Below are positions 8,583-16,461 of a stretch of DNA of 21,855 nt, piece after piece. A program made the translations under genes and the position numbers. The notes beneath the pieces were generated by a model that searched no databases, was not told where the DNA came from, and saw nothing but the letters and a program-made list of their open reading frames with translations. Source of the DNA: CAXBPY01 sp003455275 (GTDB lineage Bacteria; Bacteroidota; Bacteroidia; Chitinophagales; UBA10324); contig CAXBPY010000053.1 in NCBI GenBank assembly GCA_963977675.1, positions 1-21,855 on the forward strand, read 5' to 3'. Within the stretch, counting starts at the first letter, position 1. Each line of letters begins with the position of its first letter.

Positions 8583-9602
8583 ATGTCGGGAAGCGTTGCA
8601 GTAATTATTCTTTCATGGAACGGCGAACATTATCTGGAGAAATTTCTTCCTTCAGTTGTTCAGCACACTCCCGTTTCTCTGGCAAAAATTATTGTGGCCG
8701 ACAATGGAAGCACAGATAATTCTGAAACGGTTGTAAAAAAATTTCCTTCTGTTGAATTTCTGCCTCTTAAAAAAAATTATGGTTTCGCTGATGGTTACAA
8801 CAAAGCAATCGAACAAACCAATGCTGACTGGATTGTGCTTTTGAATCAGGATGTAGAAGTAACTGAAGGTTGGCTGGAAGGTTTACTCAATCAAATTTCT
8901 CTTCATCCGAAACTTGGTGCGTGTCAACCGAAAATTCTTTCACTGAATCAGCGCAGTCACTTTGAATACGCAGGAGCAGCAGGAGGATTTTTAGATAAGT
9001 ATGGTTATCCGTTTTGCCGCGGAAGAATTTTTGACACCATTGAAGAAGACAAAAATCAATACAACAACGAAACAGAAATTGCATGGGCAAGCGGTGCGTG
9101 TATGTTGGTGAACAGAAATGCTTACTTGCAAGCCGGAGGGCTCGATGATTTATTCTTCGCACACATGGAAGAAATAGATTTATGCTGGCGATTGAAAAAT
9201 CTTGATTATGAAATTCGTTTCACTCCTGCTTCCAAAGTTTATCATCTCGGCGGTGGAAGTTTGCCACAGGGAAATCCAAGAAAAGTTTTTCTCAATTTCA
9301 GAAACTCACTGCTGATGCTGTATAAGAATCTTGAAAAGCACGAACGCGGCAGAATAATTTTTATGCGCTTGCTGCTTGATCACATTGCAGCATATCGCGC
9401 GCTCTTCACAGGAAATTTTTCTGACTTCCGAGCAATTGCGAAGGCGCATTATCATTTTTTACTTATGTGCGGCGAATGGAAGAAAAAAGTAAACGCTAAA
9501 AATTTCCCTCGAAAAAATCATCTCGTTCTTCCTGGTTTTTATAACGGAAGTATTGTAAAGAAATATTTTCTTCAAGGAAAGAAAATATTCTCTCAATTGT
9601 AA
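8583..9602 (+). CDS. Family 2 glycosyltransferase (rhamnosyltransferase-like)
   Basis: A 339-residue cytoplasmic GT-A glycosyltransferase of family GT2. The nucleotide-sugar-binding part shows the early strand VAVIILSWNG (5-14), DNGSTD (40-45) and the metal-site-like LLNQDVEV (86-93). The acceptor side shows the typical acidic motif HMEEIDLCWR (about 194-203), which places it with GT2 proteins annotated as rhamnosyl or related transferases. Such enzymes move a sugar from an activated nucleotide donor to a growing surface glycan; donor and acceptor cannot be read from the sequence. No transmembrane segment is obvious. It sits 39 bases after the GWxTD gene and converges on the peroxidase gene with 22 bases between. 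It is not part of a visible polysaccharide cluster. Confidence 0.93.
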   Translation: MSGSVAVIILSWNGEHYLEKFLPSVVQHTPVSLAKIIVADNGSTDNSETVVKKFPSVEFLPLKKNYGFADGYNKAIEQTNADWIVLLNQDVEVTEGWLEGLLNQISLHPKLGACQPKILSLNQRSHFEYAGAAGGFLDKYGYPFCRGRIFDTIEEDKNQYNNETEIAWASGACMLVNRNAYLQAGGLDDLFFAHMEEIDLCWRLKNLDYEIRFTPASKVYHLGGGSLPQGNPRKVFLNFRNSLLMLYKNLEKHERGRIIFMRLLLDHIAAYRALFTGNFSDFRAIAKAHYHFLLMCGEWKKKVNAKNFPRKNHLVLPGFYNGSIVKKYFLQGKKIFSQL

Positions 9603-9616
9603 AAGAAAATATTTTC
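9562..9616. other. AT-rich inverted repeats at convergent gene ends
   Basis: The last codons of the GT2 gene contain 11-base inverted arms (9562-9572 and 9579-9589, 6-base loop). A perfect 12-base palindrome, gaaaatattttc, lies at 9605-9616 between the two stop codons. All carry the shared core gaaaatatt or its complement. They could help end transcription from both sides, but with no G/C stem or clear T-tract this is uncertain. Confidence 0.3.
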
Positions 9617-9624
9617 AGAACTTA

Positions 9625-10464
9625 TTATTCAGTTATCGCAACCTTAAAACTTTTATTCACACCATCAACATTTGCATTGATGAAATAAAGTCCAGCTGAA
9701 AGGTCACAAGCATTGTAACTGATGTGTTGCAAGTTTCTGTCCGAACCTGAATAAATAGTTGCAATCAGTTTTCCTTCAGCTGAAAAAAGATTGATTGAAA
9801 TTTTGCTTCCATTCATATTCGCAACATTGAAATCAATAGTTGAGTTTGTTGGATTAGGTGAAGTAAACTGAATTACATTTTCTACCGGAGAAACAATCTT
9901 AGTAGAAGCAATAACCGAAGGCGACATAATCCAGTTTGTAATTGCAGTATCCGTTGGCAACACAGGACTGAGATAATGCGCCACCCAATGACCTGCTTCG
10001 TCAATGCAAAACTTGTTGAAGTTCCAGGCAACATGTGCATCAGAAACTCCATTCAAATCAGCCCGCTGAAGCCATTTGTATATTGGAGAAGTATCACCTG
10101 CGATGATTGCAATCTTTGACATCATTTGGAAAGTTACGCCATAAGTTCCTGTGCAGAATTGATTGATGGTGCTGTCATCGTGAGGATCCTGAGAACCAAA
10201 ATCATTGCAAGGAAAACCGATGATCTCAAAATTGTATTGATGATATTGATTGTATAAATTTTCTAAGTCAGCAAACTGCGGTGTATATGCGCAGAAACTT
10301 GCAGTGTTCACGATTAAAAGTTTTTTACCCCAATACTGTGACATACTGATTGTATCTCCGGTGATTGTAACTGCCGAATAATCGTGAAAGGTCAAAGTAC
10401 TTTGAGCCTTCAAACTCAGCGTAAGAAATGAAAATACAATCAGTGTAAAAATTTTTGATCGCAT
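9625..10464 (-). CDS. Secreted glutathione peroxidase-like protein with T9SS sorting domain
   Basis: A 279-residue protein in three parts. A signal peptide ends at about LKA-QS (20/21). A glutathione-peroxidase fold follows (about 24-180). The last part is a type A T9SS sorting domain (about 205-279, from SPNPTNSTIDFNV to the end). The catalytic tetrad of the family is intact: Cys58 in NTASFCAYTPQF, Gln92 in FGSQDP, and Trp147-Asn148 in WNFNKF. The peroxidatic residue is cysteine, not selenocysteine. Cys104 sits 46 residues after Cys58, the spacing of the resolving cysteine (Cys82) in yeast Gpx3, which suggests a thioredoxin-type two-cysteine enzyme reducing hydrogen or lipid peroxides. The sorting domain would send it across the outer membrane, unusual for an enzyme that normally needs a thiol reductant. 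It is a single gene, divergent from nuoD. Confidence 0.9.
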   Translation of the reverse strand: MRSKIFTLIVFSFLTLSLKAQSTLTFHDYSAVTITGDTISMSQYWGKKLLIVNTASFCAYTPQFADLENLYNQYHQYNFEIIGFPCNDFGSQDPHDDSTINQFCTGTYGVTFQMMSKIAIIAGDTSPIYKWLQRADLNGVSDAHVAWNFNKFCIDEAGHWVAHYLSPVLPTDTAITNWIMSPSVIASTKIVSPVENVIQFTSPNPTNSTIDFNVANMNGSKISINLFSAEGKLIATIYSGSDRNLQHISYNACDLSAGLYFINANVDGVNKSFKVAITE

Positions 10465-10554
10465 GATTTATTTTTTTGTTGAAGTTTTTAATTCTGTGAA
10501 AGTAGTCATTTATAATGTGAATCAATTATCTCTCTCCATTTGATTGCCTCATCT

Positions 10555-10562
10555 TATTTTCG
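10555..10562 (+). promoter_or_regulatory. Possible -7 box for nuoD
   Basis: TATTTTCG differs from TAnnTTTG at one base and ends 21 bases before the nuoD ATG, the same distance as the box before cphA. No well-spaced TTG is visible upstream, so the call rests on position and resemblance. Confidence 0.25.
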
Positions 10563-10583
10563 CCACGCTATAGAGCAACACGA

Positions 10584-11789
10584 ATGAGCAAGCACCAGCA
10601 TATCGCACTCGGCGAAGATTCAATAGAGAAACAAAGCATTACTCTCAACATAGGCCCAACACATCCTGCAACTCACGGCGTGTTTCAGAATGTGGTGGAG
10701 ATTGATGGCGAAAGAATATTAAGCGGAGAATCAACAATTGGATACATTCATCGTGCGTTCGAAAAAATAGCGGAGCACCGCCCGTTTTATCAAGTCACGC
10801 CATTAACTGACCGCTTGAATTATTGCTCCTCTCCCATCAACAATATGGGTTGGCACATGACAGTTGAAAAGCTCCTAGGCATCACTGTTCCAAAGCGTGC
10901 GCAATACCTGCGTGTGATTATAATGGAACTCGCGCGTATTGCTGACCATATTGTTTGTAACAGTGTAATTGGAGTTGACACCGGCGCGCTCACCGGATTC
11001 ACTTATGTGTTTCAGTGGCGCGAAAAGATTTATGAGATATGGGAAGAAGTTTGCGGCGCGCGACTCACTACTAATATCGGAAGAGTTGGTGGAATGGAGC
11101 GCGATTTCAATGATGTTGCTTTCAAAAAACTGGAAGCCTTTTTAAAAGATTTTCCGAAAGCATGGAAGGAATTTGAAAACCTGTTGAACCGCAACAGAAT
11201 TTTCATGGACAGAACCCGCGTGGTTCCTGTCTCTCCGGAGTTCGCGCTGCAGTATGGTTTCACTGGTCCAAACCTTCGGGCAACAGGAGTTGATTATGAT
11301 GTGCGTGCCATGAATCCTTACAGCAGTTACGAAGATTTTGATTTCAATATTCCTGTTGGAACCAAGGGAGATACTTATGATCGTTATATGGTTCGCAATC
11401 AGGAAATCTGGGAATCACTTTCAATCATTCGTCAGGCGCTTGACAAATTACCAAACGGACCTTTTCATGCCGATGCCCCGCAATTTTATCTTCCTCCGAA
11501 AGAAGAAGTTTACAATAACATGGAGGCGCTCATTTACCATTTCAAAATTGTGATGGGAGAAATTGATGCACCGAAAGGTGAAGTGTATCACTCGGTAGAA
11601 GGCGCGAATGGTGAAGTTGGTTTCTACCTAATCAGCGATGGCGGTCGTGCTGCTTATCGTTTGCATTTCCGCCGTCCATGCTTCATCTACTATCAGGCAT
11701 TCACTGAAATGGTGAAAGGTGCTTTGATTTCTGATGCAATTGTCACTATGAGCAGCATGAATATTATAGCCGGAGAATTGGACGCTTAG
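10584..11789 (+). CDS. nuoD: NADH-quinone oxidoreductase subunit D
   Basis: A 401-residue NuoD, the 49-kDa (Nqo4) subunit of respiratory complex I that lines the quinone-reduction site. The start MSKHQH and length fit a stand-alone NuoD, not a NuoCD fusion. The conserved GPTHPATHGVF stretch (24-34) holds His31, equivalent to Thermus Nqo4 His38. Tyr80 in DRLNYCSS matches Nqo4 Tyr87; both residues contact quinone. Family blocks such as YLRVIIMELARIADH, IGRVGGMERDF, GPNLRATGVDYDVR and SDGGRAAYRLHFRRP are present. The last residues are GELDA, whereas many NuoD proteins end in DR. No other nuo gene is adjacent: an exported peroxidase lies upstream and transhydrogenase genes downstream. Its stop codon overlaps the pntB stop. 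Either the complex I genes are scattered in this genome or this is a second copy. Confidence 0.97.
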   Translation: MSKHQHIALGEDSIEKQSITLNIGPTHPATHGVFQNVVEIDGERILSGESTIGYIHRAFEKIAEHRPFYQVTPLTDRLNYCSSPINNMGWHMTVEKLLGITVPKRAQYLRVIIMELARIADHIVCNSVIGVDTGALTGFTYVFQWREKIYEIWEEVCGARLTTNIGRVGGMERDFNDVAFKKLEAFLKDFPKAWKEFENLLNRNRIFMDRTRVVPVSPEFALQYGFTGPNLRATGVDYDVRAMNPYSSYEDFDFNIPVGTKGDTYDRYMVRNQEIWESLSIIRQALDKLPNGPFHADAPQFYLPPKEEVYNNMEALIYHFKIVMGEIDAPKGEVYHSVEGANGEVGFYLISDGGRAAYRLHFRRPCFIYYQAFTEMVKGALISDAIVTMSSMNIIAGELDA

Positions 11790-13186
11790 TTTGCCTTTAC
11801 CTCAGTTACTAATTTTTGAAGTGTTGATTTAGCATCGCCAAAAAGCATACGGGTTTTCGGTTCGTAGAATAATTCGTTCTCGATTCCGGCATATCCGGCA
11901 TTCATACTGCGCTTCATTACAATCACATTCTGTGCTTCCTCCACTTCAAGTATTGGCATTCCATATATTGGACTTTGAGGATTCTTTTTAGCGGCGGGAT
12001 TAACCACATCGTTTGCTCCAATAACAATCACTGCATCAGTGGAAGCAAACTCGCTGTTGGCGTCTTCCATTTCAAGCAACTTTGGATAAGGAACATCAGC
12101 TTCAGCAAGCAAAACATTCATATGGCCGGGCATTCTACCTGCTACCGGATGAATGGCATATTTCACTTCCACTCCTTTCTCTTCAAGGAGATTTTCCAAT
12201 TCATGACAGGTATGCTGGGCTTGCGCCACAGCCAATCCATATCCGGGTACAATCATAACTTTTTTAGAATAGCTAAGCAGGACTCCGGCATCAGTTAATG
12301 AAATCTCTTTAACTGTTCCTTGCGTAGTTCCGGCAGTTGCCCCGCCTGATGCGCTTCCTCCGAACGAACCAACAATTACATTGAGCAGCGAACGGTTCAT
12401 AGCCTTGCACATCAGAATTGTCAGTAATGTTCCTGATGAGCCAACCAGAATTCCGCCTGTGAGCATAACCTGATTGTCATATATAAATCCGCCGCAAGCA
12501 GCTGCAACTCCCGTAAATGAATTGAGCAAGGAAATAACCACCGGCATATCAGCTCCGCCAATAGGCATTACAAAAAGAACTCCATATACAAGACATGCAG
12601 CAGCCAGCATTCCAAGCACAGGCATATTTGTTTCCGGTTGAATGGCCAGATAAATTCCTGCTGCTACTAATCCAGCCAAAAGAATAAGATTGATCACAGA
12701 TTGAAAAGGAAATGTTTTGTCGCTAACATTTCCATTTAATTTTCCAAAAGCAATCATACTTCCGCTGAAAGAAATGCTTCCGATCAGAAGGCCGGCAAGC
12801 ACAGTTCCGGTATATCCATATTCGCCAGCTGCAAAATGATGCTGGTACTCTACAACTGAAATGATTGCAGCACAAGCTCCTCCCATTCCGTTGAAGAGCG
12901 AAACCATCTGAGGCATGGCTGTCATCTTTACTCGTTTCGCAGCTAATACACCGATTACGGTCCCAATAACCAGCGCAATAAAAATTAAAATGATATTGAA
13001 AGATGCAAATGGCTGATTGTATTCATCGCGGTAAAGAAAAATTGTTCCGAGGATGGCGATTGTCATTCCGAAAGCAGCAACAAGATTTCCGCGGCGGGCA
13101 CTTTCAGGATGGCTCAACATTTTTAATCCAATAATAAATGTGATAGAACCAATTAGATAAATTATTTCAAGGACTTGTGATTGCAT
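11786..13186 (-). CDS. pntB: NAD(P) transhydrogenase subunit beta
   Basis: A 466-residue PntB, the membrane and NADP(H)-binding subunit of proton-translocating transhydrogenase, which uses the proton gradient to move hydride from NADH to NADP+. About eight to nine hydrophobic helices fill residues 1-270, including the conserved GGADMPVVISLLNSFTG (210-226). The NADP-binding domain III follows (about 300-466) with GYGLAVAQAQ (315-324), HPVAGRMPGHMNVLLAEA (346-363), and KRSM plus GYAG (425-434). All canonical motifs are intact. It is the last gene of the pnt unit, 98 bases after pntAB, with a hairpin in that spacer. Its TAA stop shares two bases with the TAG of convergent nuoD. Confidence 0.97.
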   Translation of the reverse strand: MQSQVLEIIYLIGSITFIIGLKMLSHPESARRGNLVAAFGMTIAILGTIFLYRDEYNQPFASFNIILIFIALVIGTVIGVLAAKRVKMTAMPQMVSLFNGMGGACAAIISVVEYQHHFAAGEYGYTGTVLAGLLIGSISFSGSMIAFGKLNGNVSDKTFPFQSVINLILLAGLVAAGIYLAIQPETNMPVLGMLAAACLVYGVLFVMPIGGADMPVVISLLNSFTGVAAACGGFIYDNQVMLTGGILVGSSGTLLTILMCKAMNRSLLNVIVGSFGGSASGGATAGTTQGTVKEISLTDAGVLLSYSKKVMIVPGYGLAVAQAQHTCHELENLLEEKGVEVKYAIHPVAGRMPGHMNVLLAEADVPYPKLLEMEDANSEFASTDAVIVIGANDVVNPAAKKNPQSPIYGMPILEVEEAQNVIVMKRSMNAGYAGIENELFYEPKTRMLFGDAKSTLQKLVTEVKAN

Positions 13187-13228
13187 TTTATGAGTGACTC
13201 GTTTATTGGTTTATTAGTTCATTCGTTC

Positions 13229-13262
13229 TTTGGTAATTGAATTTCATTATCAAATTACCAAA
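13229..13262. other. Hairpin in the pntAB-pntB spacer
   Basis: Perfect 10-base inverted arms (tttggtaatt at 13229-13238, complement at 13253-13262) can be lengthened by two pairs past a one-base bulge. The flanks are low-complexity: near-repeats caaattaccaaatc and caaattgtcaaatc lie at 13251-13280, and the 12-mer gttcattcgttc at 13217-13228 recurs at 14859-14870. It may be a degenerate intergenic repeat, an RNA-processing or stability element, or chance in AT-rich DNA. No T-tract follows in the pnt direction. Confidence 0.4.
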
Positions 13263-13284
13263 TCTTCAAATTGTCAAATCGTAT

Positions 13285-13593
13285 TTATTTTTTTTTCTTA
13301 AAAAGTTCGAGCATGCGGTCAGTTACTACAAAACCACCAACCACATTCAGTGTTCCGAGAACAACTGCCAGGAATCCAAGTGTGAGGGCGAGATAATTAT
13401 CGGCTTCGGCCTGCCCCATAACTATTATTGCCCCGATGATTACAACACCATGAATTGCATTGCTGCCGCTCATCAGCGGCGTATGAAGCACCGAAGGCAC
13501 ATGAGCAATCACTTCAACTCCAAGAAAAATGGAGAGAATGAGAATGTAAATCATTCCCATATTTTCTGTGATGAAAGAAAGTATTTGTTCCAA
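13285..13593 (-). CDS. pntAB: NAD(P) transhydrogenase subunit alpha part 2 (membrane)
   Basis: A 102-residue membrane protein with three hydrophobic helices (about 10-32, 43-62, 67-92) and a lysine-rich tail. It corresponds to the membrane portion of PntA in bacteria with a split alpha subunit. The sequence IAHVPSVLHTPLMSGSNAIH (29-48) is the typical signature of this piece. Together with PntB it forms the proton channel of the transhydrogenase. It lies between pntAA (79-base gap) and pntB (98-base gap), the gene order known from Rhodospirillum rubrum. Confidence 0.95.
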   Translation of the reverse strand: MEQILSFITENMGMIYILILSIFLGVEVIAHVPSVLHTPLMSGSNAIHGVVIIGAIIVMGQAEADNYLALTLGFLAVVLGTLNVVGGFVVTDRMLELFKKKK

Positions 13594-13672
13594 GAGAAAT
13601 TAAATTTTAGAATTTAGTTTTTTGATTTAAGATTCTTTATTGATTAAGCAATAATTGAATTAGACAAACCCC

Positions 13673-14812
13673 CTACTGAAAACTTCCAACTGATGCTGCT
13701 TCTTTTACTTTAGAGTGAATGATTTCTTTGTGATGTGTGATGCAACTCCCTTTTACAATATCATCATCAAAATTCAGATTGAGGTTTCCTTCTTTATTTA
13801 TTATGAGTTTCAAAAAGTTTAAAACATTTTTTCCAAACATCTTGCTCGCGTCAGCTGGAATAGTTGAAGGAAGATAAGAATTACCAATCACGGTAATACC
13901 CTTGTATGAAATGGTTTCGTTGTTCTTTGTCACTTCACAATTTCCGCCGGTCGATGCAGCCAGATCAACAATTACACTTCCTGGTTTCATTGCTTCCACT
14001 GTTTGAGTGGAGATAAGTACTGGGGCTTTTCTTCCTGGAATTTGCGCTGTGCAAATTATCACATCACTCTTGGCTGCACTTTCGTGAATTTTTTGTTTCT
14101 GCCTTTCCAAAAATTCTTTCGATTGTTCTACTGCATAACCTCCTGCTGCAGCTGAATCTGCCGCTCCTTCTACTTCAATAAATTTTGCTCCCAGTGATTT
14201 TACTTCTTCCTTTACGGCTGCGCGTGTATCAAACACTTCAACTACTCCTCCTAATCTTTTCGCAGTTGCTATAGCTTGCAATCCCGCCACGCCGGCACCA
14301 AGTATTAAAACTTTTGCAGGAACAATACTTCCGGCAGCTGTCATAAACATTGGAAAGAACTTAGGCAAATGTGTTGCTGCAAGAAGAACCGCTTTATAAC
14401 CGGATGCAGTCGCCTGAGAAGAAAGAATATCCATAGCTTGTGCACGGGTAGTGCGCGGAATCATATCCAAACTGAAACTTGTTACATTCTTGTCCAGCAA
14501 TGAGAGAACAATTTCTTTATTCACCAATGGCTGAAAAACATTTACCAGAACTGATGAATCTGTCAAGCGGCTTATCTCGTCTTTTGAAACAGGATTTATT
14601 TTAAGAATGATTTGACAAGAAGAAAATATTTCATCGCGGTTACAGATTGTTGCACCTGCATTCTTGAAATCATCGTCGCTCACCATTGCTCCGTTTCCGG
14701 CACCGGATTCAACCTTTACCTGAACATTCATTTTTATGATTTGTGAAACAGTTTCGGGAAGCATGGCAACCCTGCGATCTTCAGCGGGCTCTCTTAAAAT
14801 TCCAATATTCAT
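13673..14812 (-). CDS. pntAA: NAD(P) transhydrogenase subunit alpha part 1 (NAD-binding)
   Basis: A 379-residue soluble protein forming domain I of transhydrogenase, which binds NAD(H) on the cytoplasmic face. It begins MNIGILREPAEDRRVAMLPE, as in the alanine dehydrogenase/PntA family. It carries RTTRAQAMDILSSQA (120-134), the Rossmann loop GAGVAG (172-177) and FDTRAAVKEEVKSLGAKF (194-211), whose acidic residue favours NAD over NADP. No membrane helices are present because they are on the next gene, so this is the three-subunit layout. It starts 56 bases after the alpha/beta hydrolase gene on the same strand and leads pntAB and pntB. Confidence 0.95.
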   Translation of the reverse strand: MNIGILREPAEDRRVAMLPETVSQIIKMNVQVKVESGAGNGAMVSDDDFKNAGATICNRDEIFSSCQIILKINPVSKDEISRLTDSSVLVNVFQPLVNKEIVLSLLDKNVTSFSLDMIPRTTRAQAMDILSSQATASGYKAVLLAATHLPKFFPMFMTAAGSIVPAKVLILGAGVAGLQAIATAKRLGGVVEVFDTRAAVKEEVKSLGAKFIEVEGAADSAAAGGYAVEQSKEFLERQKQKIHESAAKSDVIICTAQIPGRKAPVLISTQTVEAMKPGSVIVDLAASTGGNCEVTKNNETISYKGITVIGNSYLPSTIPADASKMFGKNVLNFLKLIINKEGNLNLNFDDDIVKGSCITHHKEIIHSKVKEAASVGSFQ

Positions 14813-14868
14813 TATTGATTTTTCTATTCGGGCGGCGAATATAAGTCCTCATGAGAAAGTTCATTCGT

Positions 14869-15564
14869 TCACTGCCTGAAGTGAAGAAAATCTTTGATTT
14901 CTGAAACGAGTAAACTGAGATCTGTTTTTTCTATTGGGTGTTCAGTGTTCTGCAAAATTTTAACCTCACTCTTTTGAATGAATGAGGCAAACATTTTACT
15001 TTCTTCTTTCGAAACCATTTTATCTGAATCACCAACACTTATTCTGCATTCAGAAATAATATTTTTCATATTTTCCTTATTCAGAACCGGATTTTCTCCC
15101 AGGGAAACTATCATTTGTTTAGTACGCAATAAGTTTTCTTTCCATCCATGAATGTGCCTTCTTTCAAGCAAGGCAGCAAAATGCGGTAGCTTCATTTCAA
15201 TCTTTTCGGCTGAAAGCATTTCAGTTTCTCTTTTTGCACTTTCAGCTGTCCATTCAAATTTTGTTGCAAGGGTATAAATTCTGTTTATCAGCTCCGGTCG
15301 TGTTGATGCAAGATAAAGAGCAACATAACCTCCCATGCTGTATCCAAAAATATCGGCAGGTTGCAAACGATTTTTTACTATAACTGATTCAAGGTTATCC
15401 GAGAAGTTTTCAATCTTAAACGGACGATGCTGAAAGGCTTCGTTACCATGTCCTTCAAAATCAAAAATGAAAATATTATAAATGTCGGATAGAGCATTCT
15501 TCAATTCAATAAATTGAGAAGATGAACCTATGGCACCATGAGTAAGAATTAAGTTAGTTTTCAT
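14869..15564 (-). CDS. Alpha/beta hydrolase
   Basis: A 231-residue cytoplasmic protein of the alpha/beta hydrolase fold. The oxyanion-side HG occurs in LILTHGAIGS (5-14), FDFEGHG at 34-40, and the nucleophile elbow GYSMGG puts the nucleophile at Ser76. Likely acid and base are Asp181 (VGDSDKMV) and His209 (NTEHP), giving a complete catalytic triad. Substrate cannot be predicted; esterases, thioesterases and MenH-like enzymes share this outline. It ends 56 bases before pntAA on the same strand and may be the first gene of the transhydrogenase transcript. It is divergent from the SDR gene, with the promoter region between them. Confidence 0.88.
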   Translation of the reverse strand: MKTNLILTHGAIGSSSQFIELKNALSDIYNIFIFDFEGHGNEAFQHRPFKIENFSDNLESVIVKNRLQPADIFGYSMGGYVALYLASTRPELINRIYTLATKFEWTAESAKRETEMLSAEKIEMKLPHFAALLERRHIHGWKENLLRTKQMIVSLGENPVLNKENMKNIISECRISVGDSDKMVSKEESKMFASFIQKSEVKILQNTEHPIEKTDLSLLVSEIKDFLHFRQ

Positions 15565-15608
15565 ATTGCAACTGTAATCATGTTTTTCTTTTAGAAAAAG
15601 AAATCGAA

Positions 15609-15642
15609 TTGTAATCGAAAAAAAAATATTAATGAATCTTTG
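15609..15642 (+). promoter_or_regulatory. Likely Bacteroidota-type promoter for the SDR-PF04020 unit
   Basis: TTG at 15609-15611 is followed after 23 bases by AATCTTTG (15635-15642), one mismatch from the -7 element TAnnTTTG. The box ends 15 bases before the ATG at 15658, so the leader would be very short. This placement also argues against the TTG at 15640 being the start codon, because it would lie inside the promoter. Confidence 0.45.
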
Positions 15643-15657
15643 CGCGTCAATAAAATC

Positions 15658-16455
15658 ATGAAAACAGATTCGAATTCATTTGCATTAATTACGGGCGCCT
15701 CACAGGGAATAGGCCTTGAACTTGCCAGAGTTTTCGCTCAACATAAAATCAATCTTATCCTTTCTTCAAGAAGAGAAAAGGAGCTTACTCAGCTCGCAGA
15801 AGAATTATCATCAAAATATCAGGTCAGGGTTTATATAAAATCTGCCGACCTCAGCATTCCGGATGAGGTGGTTGGTTTGCATAATTTCATTCGGGAAAAG
15901 AAATTTTTTATTGAATATCTGGTAAACAATGCAGGATTCGGATGGCTGGGAAAATTTCATGATTCAGATTGGAAAAATATGAGCGACATGATTCAACTTA
16001 ATATGCACGCACCTGTTTATCTCACCCGTGAATTTGTAAATGATATGATTGCGAACAAAAGAGGAAGGATCTTAAATATTGTCTCTACCGCAGCTTTCCA
16101 GCCGGGTCCGCTTATGACATTGTATTACGCTACAAAAGCATTTGTCCTTTCATTTAGCGAAGGAATTTCAGAAGAACTGAATGGGACAGGAGTTACAGTT
16201 ACTGCTCTATGTCCGGGTCCAACTTATAGCGGGTTTCAAAAAAAAGCTGAAATTGGAAATGCAAGAATTCTGCGGACTATTCCTGTTGCAACTTCAGAAA
16301 AAGTTGCGCTCTTTGGTTACAAAGCAATGATGAAGGGTAAATCTGTTGCTATTCCAGGTTTCATGAATTCAATTGGAGTCTTTTCAGTTCGACTGACTCC
16401 AAGAAGTGTAGCAAGGAAATTGGTTAAAAGATTGCATCTTCCGCTCCGCAAATAA
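15658..16455 (+). CDS. Short-chain dehydrogenase/reductase (SDR)
   Basis: From the ATG at 15658 the protein has 265 residues, the usual size of a classical SDR. The Rossmann motif TGASQGIG lies at 12-19, NNAG at 90-93, and catalytic Asn115, Ser143, Tyr156 and Lys160 (YYATK) are all present. Basic residues SRR (37-39) after the second strand suggest preference for NADPH. The sequence resembles the YqjQ/DltE-like SDR group, whose substrates are mostly unknown, so only a generic NAD(P)H-dependent oxidoreductase role can be assigned. The C-terminal part (about 220-265) is basic and could touch the membrane. The stop is six bases before the next start, so the PF04020 gene is co-transcribed. Confidence 0.93.
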   Translation: MKTDSNSFALITGASQGIGLELARVFAQHKINLILSSRREKELTQLAEELSSKYQVRVYIKSADLSIPDEVVGLHNFIREKKFFIEYLVNNAGFGWLGKFHDSDWKNMSDMIQLNMHAPVYLTREFVNDMIANKRGRILNIVSTAAFQPGPLMTLYYATKAFVLSFSEGISEELNGTGVTVTALCPGPTYSGFQKKAEIGNARILRTIPVATSEKVALFGYKAMMKGKSVAIPGFMNSIGVFSVRLTPRSVARKLVKRLHLPLRK

Positions 16456-16461
16456 TCCTCA

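Noticed and set aside
9711..10205. Loss of the catalytic glutamine in the peroxidase (FPCNDFG instead of FPCNQFG)
   Set aside because: The catalytic glutamine of the family is the one in the following G-x-Q-E/D-P stretch, and it is present here as Gln92.
11975..12298. A 107-codon forward open frame within pntB
   Set aside because: Antisense to the conserved NADP-binding domain of pntB; a shadow frame.
13237..13617. A 126-codon forward open frame over pntAB
   Set aside because: It has no family features and lies opposite a well-recognised transhydrogenase subunit.
15640..15657. TTG start adding six residues to the SDR protein
   Set aside because: The TTG lies inside the likely -7 promoter box, and the ATG at 15658 gives a normal SDR N-terminus.
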